A stretch of DNA of 46,514 bases from Cytophagales bacterium. Its GTDB lineage: Bacteria; Bacteroidota; Bacteroidia; Cytophagales; Spirosomataceae. The position numbers were made by a program, and so were the translations under genes. The notes under the pieces were generated by a model. That model saw nothing but the letters and a program-made list of their open reading frames with translations, did not search any database and was not told the origin of the DNA. Position 1 is the first letter of the stretch. Each line of letters starts with the position of its first letter. The stretch is taken from the NCBI GenBank assembly GCA_013298865.1, contig JAAFJL010000019.1:1-46514 (forward strand). The letters run 5' to 3'. Below are positions 24,240-31,696 of this stretch, piece after piece.

Positions 24240-25826
24240 ATGCCTCATAAATATGATTTTTTGGTAATTGGCTCAGGTATCGCTGGATTGAGTTATGCCG
24301 TAAAATTGGCTCGCCATTTCGACGAGAAAAAAGAGCCTGTCAGAATTGCTGTCATTACTAAAGTTCAAGCTGATGAAACCAATACTAAATACGCACAAGG
24401 TGGTATTGCGGCGGTTTGGTCTAAAGACGATACTTTTCAGAAACATATTGAAGATACTATGGTCGCTGGAGATAGTATTAATAATAAAAAGGTTGTAGAA
24501 ATCGTCGTGACTGAAGCCCCCGAAAGGATTCAGGAATTAATCAATTATGGTACTCGGTTCGACAAAGAACATGACGGCGACCAATATGATTTGGCAAAAG
24601 AAGGCGGACATTCCGACCATCGGATTCTCCATTTCAAAGATATTACTGGGGCAGAGATTGAGCGGGCTTTATTGGCGGAGGTAAAAAGTTATGAATCCAT
24701 CGAAATTTTCACCCATTTCTTTGCCATAGACCTTATTACTCAGCATCATTTGGGTGAAACCGTTTATCGTTATCGAGAAGACATTAAATGTTTTGGAGCT
24801 TATGTGCTGAACCGCCAGACGGGCGAAGTTGAAAAGTTCTTAGCAAAAACCACGATGCTCGCTACGGGAGGAATCGGGCAAATTTACCAAAGCACCACCA
24901 ACCCAACCGTAGCCACTGGAGACGGCATTGCGATGGCGTATCGTGCCAAAGGAATTTGTGATAATATGGAATTTATTCAGTTTCACCCGACATCGTTGCA
25001 CCAGCCTGGGAAGAAACCTTCTTTCCTGATTTCGGAAGCAGTAAGAGGTTTTGGGGGAATTTTGAAAAATAAAGATGGCAGTACTTTCATGGAAAATTAT
25101 GATGAAAGATTGTCGCTCGCCCCTCGTGATATTGTCGCAAGAGCTATTGACTCCGAAATGAAGCGACTCGGAGTTTCTAATGTATATTTAGATGTAAAAC
25201 ATTGCGACTATGAGAAATTCTTAGAACATTTTCCCAATATTACGCAGTATTGCAAAGACCATCTCGGACTGGATATTCGGAAAGATATGATTCCTGTTGT
25301 ACCTGCACAACATTACCTTTGTGGAGGCGTGAAAGTGAACGAGTTCGGACAAACCAATATCAACTATCTTTACGCTGCTGGCGAATGTTCGTGTACGGGT
25401 TTACACGGAGCTAATCGTCTGGCTTCCAATTCCTTACTTGAAGCAGTGGTGTTTGCACATCGGGCTTTCGAGAAGACGATAGAAAATATTGACGGAGCAA
25501 TTATTCCAGATAATATTCCAGATTGGGATGATTCGGGAACATCACATCCAGAAGAGCAAGTTTTAGTAACAGAAATGACTCGAGAATTAGAGTCTATCAT
25601 GAGTAATTATGTAGGAATTGTACGCACCAATCGTCGTCTAAAACGTGCTATGGGACGTTTGGAGCTACTTTTTGCAGAACACGAAGAACTTTATAAACAA
25701 TCAAAAGTATCAGTACCAATCTCTGAATTACGCAATATGATTGTAGTTTCTTATTTAGTAATAAAAATGGCAATGGCTCGCCGTGAAAACTTAGGGTTAC
25801 ACTACAATTTGGATAACGTTAAATAA
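24240..25826 (+). CDS. nadB: L-aspartate oxidase
   Basis: The 528-residue FAD enzyme would oxidise L-aspartate to iminoaspartate, the first step of de novo NAD synthesis. ATG 24240 is chosen because MPHKYDFLVIGSGIAGL places the FAD-binding GxGxxG (G11, G13, G16) at the usual distance; the 36 extra residues of the longer frame look non-coding. Family segments seen are TKYAQGGIAAVW, EGGHSDHRILHFKD, MEFIQFHPTSLH, the active-site PAQHYLCGGVKV and CTGLHGANRLASNS, plus the helical C-terminal domain. No nadA or nadC is adjacent, while the salvage-type nadR-like gene is at 4434. Confidence 0.95.
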   Translation: MPHKYDFLVIGSGIAGLSYAVKLARHFDEKKEPVRIAVITKVQADETNTKYAQGGIAAVWSKDDTFQKHIEDTMVAGDSINNKKVVEIVVTEAPERIQELINYGTRFDKEHDGDQYDLAKEGGHSDHRILHFKDITGAEIERALLAEVKSYESIEIFTHFFAIDLITQHHLGETVYRYREDIKCFGAYVLNRQTGEVEKFLAKTTMLATGGIGQIYQSTTNPTVATGDGIAMAYRAKGICDNMEFIQFHPTSLHQPGKKPSFLISEAVRGFGGILKNKDGSTFMENYDERLSLAPRDIVARAIDSEMKRLGVSNVYLDVKHCDYEKFLEHFPNITQYCKDHLGLDIRKDMIPVVPAQHYLCGGVKVNEFGQTNINYLYAAGECSCTGLHGANRLASNSLLEAVVFAHRAFEKTIENIDGAIIPDNIPDWDDSGTSHPEEQVLVTEMTRELESIMSNYVGIVRTNRRLKRAMGRLELLFAEHEELYKQSKVSVPISELRNMIVVSYLVIKMAMARRENLGLHYNLDNVK

Positions 25827-25961
25827 TTAAAAATTATGGATTAAAAATTAAAAATGGGGTTACGTTTTGCACCGATTAGGGTCAAGTTATAATCCTACAT
25901 TTTTAATTTTACATTTTCAATTAATCATTCATTCTCTCATTCAAAACTCTATCATTGTATC

Positions 25962-26699
25962 ATGCGTTTAGAAAATAAAATTGCCATTATTACAGGTGCA
26001 GCCAGAGGAATTGGCAAAGGGGCTGCCGAAATTTTTTGTAAAGAAGGTGCAACAGTCATCATCTGGGATTTGTTGGATGCTGGTGAAGAAACTGCCCAAG
26101 AGCTACGTAATCAAGGTTTTTCTTGTGAATTTATGAAAATCAGTACCACCGATGCCCCAGGGATTGAGACAGCAGCCAGAGAAGTAAAAGAAAAATACGG
26201 AAGAATTGATATTCTGGTTAATAACGCAGGAATCACTCGTGACAAGACATTACTGAAAATGTCGCACCTCGAATGGCAACAAGTTATAGATGTAAATCTA
26301 ACTGGGGTTTTTAACTGTACAAAAGCCATTGCCCCGTACATGGTAGAACAACAATATGGCAGAATTATCTGTACATCTTCTATTGTGGGAGTACACGGAA
26401 ATTTTGGACAAACCAATTATGTAGCCGCCAAAGCAGGAGTAATCGGGATGGTACGAACATGGGCAAAAGAATTGGCAAAACACGGAATTACTTCCAATGC
26501 CGTAGCTCCAGGGTTTATCCGAACTGACATGACAGACGCCATTCCAGAAGAAGTAAGACAGGCATCAATCAATGCTATTCCTGCCAAACGCATGGGCGAA
26601 CCAAAAGACATTGCCTACGCATATTTATACTTAGCATCCGACGAAGCATCTTATGTAAACGGACAAGTAATAGGCGTAAATGGCGGGCAAGCGAGTTAA
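25962..26699 (+). CDS. fabG: FabG-like 3-oxoacyl-ACP reductase (SDR family)
   Basis: The 245-residue classical short-chain dehydrogenase has the cofactor motif TGAARGIG (11-18), NNAG (87-90), N112, and the catalytic triad S140, Y153 and K157 in the YxxxK arrangement. The C-terminal PGFIRTDMTDAIPEEV and NGQVIGVNGG segments are the hallmarks of FabG, which reduces 3-ketoacyl-ACP with NADPH in fatty acid elongation. It is not next to other fab genes, so a related SDR acting on another ketone cannot be excluded. It lies 135 bases after nadB, with no terminator between, and may be co-transcribed. Confidence 0.85.
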   Translation: MRLENKIAIITGAARGIGKGAAEIFCKEGATVIIWDLLDAGEETAQELRNQGFSCEFMKISTTDAPGIETAAREVKEKYGRIDILVNNAGITRDKTLLKMSHLEWQQVIDVNLTGVFNCTKAIAPYMVEQQYGRIICTSSIVGVHGNFGQTNYVAAKAGVIGMVRTWAKELAKHGITSNAVAPGFIRTDMTDAIPEEVRQASINAIPAKRMGEPKDIAYAYLYLASDEASYVNGQVIGVNGGQAS

Positions 26700-26710
26700 T
26701 AAAAATGGAA

Positions 26711-26761
26711 CTGATAATCAAATCTGTGGAAACGTTCCGTCTTTACAGATTTGATTATCAG
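26711..26761. terminator. 17-bp perfect inverted repeat between convergent genes
   Basis: CTGATAATCAAATCTGT (26711-26727) pairs perfectly with ACAGATTTGATTATCAG (26745-26761) around a 17-base loop, shortly after the fabG stop. There is no long T-run, so it is either a terminator-like hairpin or a repeat unit. Confidence 0.55.
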
Positions 26762-26831
26762 ATACTTATGCCTTCTAACACCTCTCTGAAATTTTATAAT
26801 TTCCCCTTTCACAATCCATAATATTTGAGTT

Positions 26832-29096
26832 TTAGTTTTTCAACTTTTCCAAAATAAGGTTCAAGGCGTTAAATTCATCTTTAGGAAACATATCAGTATT
26901 TATATCATTTTCCTCCTTTATTTTTCCAAATTGTAACACTTCAATTTTCTGCATAATACCCAAAGTAGCTTTGTTGATATCAATATTGGCTTTGCTGAAA
27001 TGATTTTTGGTGAAGCTATTTTGCAATTGTAATTCAAATTGTTTTTTATTTACTTCAAAAGGTTCGTTGCTACCCAACAAGACAAAATCACCAATTTCAT
27101 AGACATAAGGAAACACCGTTAGAAAAGTACTCGCTACTCTTTCTGAGGGTTTCCAACTTGCCATTATACCATGAGGTTTTAGTTTTTTCTTTAGAGCCAA
27201 AAAATATTCTTTTGAATAAACATTCCCAGCATACGGTGAACGGGGTCTCAGAGCGTCGGCTTGGATAATATCATATTTTAAATCATTGTTTTGAATATGG
27301 TATCTTCCATCTTGTATGATTAGATGGACTTTGGGATTATTCAAATTATTAATAATCGAAGAATCATTTTTTAGGGAAGCATATTTTAATAAAACGTTTT
27401 TTTGATTTCTGATAACCTCAAAACAATTAATTTTTTCAGTCACAGGATTGCCAGACATTGAGTAAAGTGTTCCACCAGAACCAAGTCCTATTATGGCAAT
27501 ATCTTGGGGCGATGGATGAATCAAAGAAGGGATACTTCCTAAAGCGGCATGAATCGAGTCTTTGCGATACGGTAATACACTTTGTCCAAGTCCATTGATA
27601 AAAACAATGTCTTGAAGACTATGCCCACTATCCAGTTTAATCGAACTTAGGGCGGTATCGTCTTCTTCAACTATTATTTTTCCTTGTTCTTTTATTCCAA
27701 GAAAAGCATCCCAAAATCTTGAATTATTCGGAAAAACATAAATTAAACCAATCAATAAACCACTAAAAATCAAAGCATTAAGGGATGATAATAGTTTATT
27801 TTTTCTCAAAAGAAAAACATACAAAAAGCCAATCAAACTAATCATCTTAATCGTGGTAGCTGTACCTAAGAAATTAAAACCAACCAGTGTAACCAACCAT
27901 GAACCCAAGGTGCAACCCAAAATATTGATGAACTGGAGTAATCCAATTTTTCTCCCGATTTGACTAAAATCGTCTTGAATGATAGCTTGTGATACACTAA
28001 AATTAAAACCCATAATAAACGTAGGAATTGACATCAAAATAATGGGTAAACCTACATAAATTGTTAAAATCAACTTGGGTTCAAAGCTCATTTCATAGTT
28101 TCCAAAATAGGTAAAAAGATAGTCTAAACTGACGGAATTGTTGGAAAAGTAGATTAAAGTTAAAATCGAAATAAGGCTATAAATGTAAATAGCGTACTGC
28201 CCAGTAAGATACGTTTTTAGTAAATTAGAATTTGAGTTTTTAATGAATCGCACACCTGCTTTTGAGCCAATCGCCATCGAAAACAAATAAATGCCCAAGA
28301 CGATAGAGAATGTCATAGCCATAGATTTGATGGTAACATCCAGCATCCGAAACCAGAGAATTTCAAAACATATCGCCATAAATCCAGCAATGAAATACTG
28401 GATGGACCAAAAAGTGAGTTTTTTGTCCCACGAAAATGAAGAATCACCCGTGTTTTTTTCTAATTGATGGGTATCAAGGCTATTGGATTTTGAAATATAA
28501 AAACCCAGTACGAAGCACAAAAAATTGAAACTCGCCCCCAACAAAACAGTATTCTGAAAGCCAATCCACCGAATCAAAAATACGCCACTCACGATTGCCC
28601 CAAATGCCGCACCTAAAGTATTTACAAAGTATAAATTGCCAATAAACTGCGATTGTTTTTTTAAATCATTTAACCTTATGGATTTTGAAAGAAGCGGCAA
28701 TGACAAACCCATTAACAACGTTGGAATGAGTAGTACGACAAATAATACAAAATAAGTCTGAAACACTCCGTTCGTAGCAATCATCGACTTTTCGTACAAC
28801 AGATTATAGATAATAGTTTTACTAAAAAAAGCAAATATTCCGATTCCTAACTCTGCCAAAATAAAAAAAATGATGGCATTAATGGTTTTGGTTCTGTCGG
28901 CAATATACCCGCCCAAAAGATACCCCAAACCAAGTCCCGCCATAAAAGCCGATACAATTAAACTGATACTCAAAGAGCTAATGCCTATATAAAAAACCAG
29001 CCATCTTTGCCAAACCACTTGGTACAACAAAGCCGAAAAACCTGAAATAAAAAAAATGGGATACAATAAGCTATACTTGGCGTTACTCTGTTTCAT
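26832..29096 (-). CDS. Membrane-fused spermidine synthase-like protein
   Basis: The 754-residue product has an N-terminal multi-helix transporter-like part (roughly 12 or more hydrophobic segments over residues 1-455, with MFS-like YLLGGYIADRTK between helices 2 and 3). The C-terminal half (about 490-754) is a spermidine-synthase-like Rossmann domain with IAIIGLGSGGTLYS and the later LIIQDGRYH and IIQADALRPRSPYAGNVYS segments. This architecture occurs in bacteria as fused MFS/spermidine synthase proteins of unclear substrate. The canonical decarboxylated-SAM residues are not obvious, so aminopropyl transfer is not certain. It is probably monocistronic. Confidence 0.82.
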   Translation of the reverse strand: MKQSNAKYSLLYPIFFISGFSALLYQVVWQRWLVFYIGISSLSISLIVSAFMAGLGLGYLLGGYIADRTKTINAIIFFILAELGIGIFAFFSKTIIYNLLYEKSMIATNGVFQTYFVLFVVLLIPTLLMGLSLPLLSKSIRLNDLKKQSQFIGNLYFVNTLGAAFGAIVSGVFLIRWIGFQNTVLLGASFNFLCFVLGFYISKSNSLDTHQLEKNTGDSSFSWDKKLTFWSIQYFIAGFMAICFEILWFRMLDVTIKSMAMTFSIVLGIYLFSMAIGSKAGVRFIKNSNSNLLKTYLTGQYAIYIYSLISILTLIYFSNNSVSLDYLFTYFGNYEMSFEPKLILTIYVGLPIILMSIPTFIMGFNFSVSQAIIQDDFSQIGRKIGLLQFINILGCTLGSWLVTLVGFNFLGTATTIKMISLIGFLYVFLLRKNKLLSSLNALIFSGLLIGLIYVFPNNSRFWDAFLGIKEQGKIIVEEDDTALSSIKLDSGHSLQDIVFINGLGQSVLPYRKDSIHAALGSIPSLIHPSPQDIAIIGLGSGGTLYSMSGNPVTEKINCFEVIRNQKNVLLKYASLKNDSSIINNLNNPKVHLIIQDGRYHIQNNDLKYDIIQADALRPRSPYAGNVYSKEYFLALKKKLKPHGIMASWKPSERVASTFLTVFPYVYEIGDFVLLGSNEPFEVNKKQFELQLQNSFTKNHFSKANIDINKATLGIMQKIEVLQFGKIKEENDINTDMFPKDEFNALNLILEKLKN

Positions 29097-29196
29097 TTTT
29101 AAACGTACATTTTGGAGATTTAGTGATATGATTTATTTGTGGAAAGTGGAAAATATAAAGTTAGGGAAAATAAGAATACCCAAACCTTCTTCCCGT

Positions 29197-29374
29197 GGGG
29201 TTGTGTAAAAAGTCTAAAGTTAAAAGTTGAAAGTTTTTAAGAAGAAATATTATCCTGTAAAATTTAATATTTCCAAATAATATACTTAAAAATAAGATTT
29301 CAAAGATGATTTCAGAATATTATTCGGCAAAAAATACTTTCAACTTTTAACTCTATACTTTTTACACAATCCCC
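29197..29374. mobile_element. MITE-like element, copy 2 (178 bp)
   Basis: It begins GGGGTTGTGTAAAAAGTCTA and ends TATACTTTTTACACAATCCCC on the plus strand (last 20 bases cited in part). Its right arm, reverse complemented, closely matches the left arm of the copy at 1486 over about 60 bases, so both arms of the family are inverted copies of each other. No ORF is present. The remainder of the 29097-29440 gap holds only the short element at 29386. Confidence 0.75.
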
Positions 29375-29385
29375 ATGGCAATAGC

Positions 29386-29416
29386 CACTATATATCAGTG
29401 AGTTACAACAACTCAA
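29386..29416 (-). repeat. 31-base 3'-flank element, copy 1
   Basis: It differs at 3 of 31 positions from the reverse complement of 39641-39671. In the sense of the thioesterase transcript it starts 24 bases after the stop codon and ends in CACTGATATATAGTG, a small hairpin. The copy after susD is in the same sense relative to its gene. Confidence 0.6.
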
Positions 29417-29440
29417 ACCTCAACAATTTGAGGGTACATC

Positions 29441-29968
29441 CTAAACAAACCGCCCTTCTCTCAGTTCTTGCTTAATCGTTTTGATTCTGGAATTGAAGGT
29501 AATGTTCTCGAAATCAATGTTTTCTGCACAAATTGTTTTCAAGAATAAGTCTATTTCTTTGTGATGTGGCATCGTTTTACCAGTATTGACATTGAAATAC
29601 TTCGAGGTTGTCCAAAGAACTGATTTGAGTTCTTGTTTGCTTTCGTCTGTCATCACGAACTCGGTTACAACGGTGTTTTCATTGAAATAAATCACGGATG
29701 AAATTATCGTTACCCAGTCGCCAGGCATGGCAGACCGTATGTAGGCAATCTGGTGCGTATATACAACCCAACCTGCATTAAGATTATCAAAAGTTTCGTT
29801 CGGACGGAAATCGTACATTTTGGCAACTTGGTCTTCACGAGCATTGAAAAAATAATCAAAATATTTGGCATTATTGAGGTGTTTCAAAGGGTCAGCGTCC
29901 TGAAAACGAATCAGTGCTTTCGACTGTGTTTTTCTCAGATAAACTTTATCTGGATCTAATTTGAACAT
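29441..29968 (-). CDS. Acyl-CoA thioesterase of the hotdog (4HBT) fold
   Basis: The 175-residue product has the 4HBT thioesterase layout. The active-site helix start is FQDADPLKHLNNAKYFDYFF (residues 22-41), with the conserved Asp in D-x-x-x-H-x-N, followed by the long strands of the hotdog sheet (WVVYTHQIAYIRSAMPGDWV, then VTEFVMTD). Such enzymes hydrolyse acyl-CoA thioesters, and the acyl chain length cannot be told. The residues near the C-terminus (ITFNSRIKTIKQELREGRFV) form an extension. It is monocistronic and divergent from the CPBP gene. Confidence 0.85.
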   Translation of the reverse strand: MFKLDPDKVYLRKTQSKALIRFQDADPLKHLNNAKYFDYFFNAREDQVAKMYDFRPNETFDNLNAGWVVYTHQIAYIRSAMPGDWVTIISSVIYFNENTVVTEFVMTDESKQELKSVLWTTSKYFNVNTGKTMPHHKEIDLFLKTICAENIDFENITFNSRIKTIKQELREGRFV

Positions 29969-30098
29969 ATAATCAGTTGGTAAATTTTAAGTTGTTAGGT
30001 TGTTAAGTTACTCAGTCTCCGATTCTGTATCTTTACAATATATTTTAAAAAGATAAGTAGCCAATAGCTTACAGCCAATTAATTCTTAAAATTACTTC

Positions 30099-31046
30099 GT
30101 GAATTCCATTATTAAATATCTCAGGCAACATTTCAGAGAAGATTTTCAAGTAAAACTCTACGGAATTGTTATGTTCTATCTCGCTTTTTGGATTTGGCTA
30201 AATTACAAATACAATATCGAAAAAGGAATTATTGATGCGTATATTCAAGACAATATTCGTTTTCTTTGGTACTTTATTTTGTACAGTTTGGCGTATTTTC
30301 CTACGATAATTTTATGGTGCTTTTTTAATCAAAAAACGGATATTTTACACACGATTAGGTTCTGGATTTTTAGTACGCTCGGTATGGCAATTTTAGCTTT
30401 TGATGGTGGTTTTTATTATCATTATACACTCAGCCAAAACTTTCTACCAAGCGACCTCTCTGCCTTTGCTTATCGTTGTGGCAGTGGTATTAATTCACTG
30501 ATTACCATTGTGTTACCTCTTTTTGTGTTTTACCAACAAGTTCTTCAGCCCAAGACTTTTTTCTATGGATTAAACCCCTCTGCTTCAGATTTGAAACCTT
30601 ACGGAATGATGCTAATAATGATGACTCCCTTGATTGCAGGAGCATCTTTTCAAGACGATTTTCTGACTGCTTATCCTGCCTATAAACCATCTCCAGCAAG
30701 TGATTATTTTGGCATAGGAGAATGGTTCACTATCGCTATTTTTGAGTTTTGTTATGGCTTTGATTTTATCTCTACCGAACTGATTTTCAGAGGCTTTCTT
30801 GTTATTGGTATGGCTCATATTTTGGGCAGAGGCGTAATCTTGCCAATGGTTGTTACTTACGCATTTTTGCATTTCGGAAAACCTCTTGGTGAAACCATTG
30901 GTTCTATTTTTGGGGGATACATTTTGGGCGTTATCGCCTTGTACAGTAGGAGTATTTGGGGAGGAATTGCCATTCATTTGGGCATAGCATGGTTAATGGA
31001 AATTTTTGCTTTTTTACAACTAACATCAGTGAACAGTCAACAGTAA
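30099..31046 (+). CDS. CPBP-family intramembrane protein with altered first motif
   Basis: The 315-residue product starts at GTG 30099 (the first ATG would remove 24 residues). It has about eight hydrophobic segments. The CPBP (CAAX protease/bacteriocin-processing) motifs are present as TELIFRG (226-232), LHFGKP with H258, and IHLGIAW with H293. The family's first motif is normally EExxxR, and here the first Glu is Thr226 while Glu227 and Arg231 remain. If the first Glu is the catalytic one, as in Rce1, the protein could be inactive or work differently. The methyltransferase gene starts 4 bases after the stop, so the two are an operon. Confidence 0.75.
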   Translation: MNSIIKYLRQHFREDFQVKLYGIVMFYLAFWIWLNYKYNIEKGIIDAYIQDNIRFLWYFILYSLAYFPTIILWCFFNQKTDILHTIRFWIFSTLGMAILAFDGGFYYHYTLSQNFLPSDLSAFAYRCGSGINSLITIVLPLFVFYQQVLQPKTFFYGLNPSASDLKPYGMMLIMMTPLIAGASFQDDFLTAYPAYKPSPASDYFGIGEWFTIAIFEFCYGFDFISTELIFRGFLVIGMAHILGRGVILPMVVTYAFLHFGKPLGETIGSIFGGYILGVIALYSRSIWGGIAIHLGIAWLMEIFAFLQLTSVNSQQ

Positions 31047-31049
31047 ACA

Positions 31050-31619
31050 GTGAGCAGGGAACAGTTATCAGGAAATAAATATCAATTTCAAGACGGAGAC
31101 ATTATTGCATCCATCGGGGCGAGTTCTGGTGTTTGGGAAATGGCTTTTGCCAGTCAGTTTCCGCATCTAAATCTTACTTTTTATTTAGAAGATATTGACC
31201 CCAATAACTGTAATATCGAAGAAGTTGACTATGGTTTGAAATACTACGAAAAACTCTTGGGCAAACCGCTTGTTGGTACTTTTATTCCCGTACTTGGGAC
31301 TGAGACCACGACGAATTTACCTAAAAAATATTTCAATAAAATTTTGATTATCAATAGTTTACACGAATTTTCTGAGCCAGAAACGATGCTTAAAGACATT
31401 CATCAAATTTTGAAAAAAGATGGTTTGTTATTTATTGAAGAACCCATTACGCAAGTCTCAGGAACGCTCCACGAGGGCTGTCAGAAACGGTTATTTACTG
31501 AAACAGAATTGATTAATTTAGTCGAAAAACAGGGTTTTATTTTTCAGAAAATTGCTTCGCAGGAAGGAAAGAATTGGGTTTTTGTTTTTGAGATTCGTAT
31601 AGCGTTTGTAGCGTTATAA
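31050..31619 (+). CDS. Class I SAM-dependent methyltransferase
   Basis: The 189-residue product starts at GTG 31050, because the first in-frame ATG lies inside the SAM-binding motif. Motif I is IASIGASSGVWEMAFA and motif II the acidic end LTFYLEDID. The later strand INSLHEFSEP and the post-motif LKKDGLLFIEEP are typical of class I methyltransferases. The substrate is unknown. It follows the CPBP gene after 3 bases. The last codons (RIAFVAL) run into a hairpin repeat unit at 31610, which seems to have supplied the present C-terminus and stop. Confidence 0.8.
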   Translation: MSREQLSGNKYQFQDGDIIASIGASSGVWEMAFASQFPHLNLTFYLEDIDPNNCNIEEVDYGLKYYEKLLGKPLVGTFIPVLGTETTTNLPKKYFNKILIINSLHEFSEPETMLKDIHQILKKDGLLFIEEPITQVSGTLHEGCQKRLFTETELINLVEKQGFIFQKIASQEGKNWVFVFEIRIAFVAL

Positions 31620-31673
31620 ACGCTGAATGAGTCCACACTCGTTATAAACGAGCGTGAGCATCGTGAGCATCGT
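31610..31673. repeat. Hairpin units and direct repeat after the methyltransferase
   Basis: AGCGTTATAAACGCT (31610-31624) and CTCGTTATAAACGAG (31638-31652) are perfect palindromic units sharing the centre GTTATAAAC. They are followed by GAGCATCGT twice in tandem (31656-31673). The style recalls the composite hairpin repeats at 1455 and 44491, but the units differ. Confidence 0.65.
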
Positions 31674-31696
31674 TATTAGAACATCAACCACTCAAA

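Noticed and set aside
25827..25961. AT-rich inverted repeat between nadB and fabG as a mobile element
   Set aside because: The pairing (ATTAAAAATTAAAAATG with CATTTTTAATTTTACAT) is low-complexity A/T sequence and could arise by chance.
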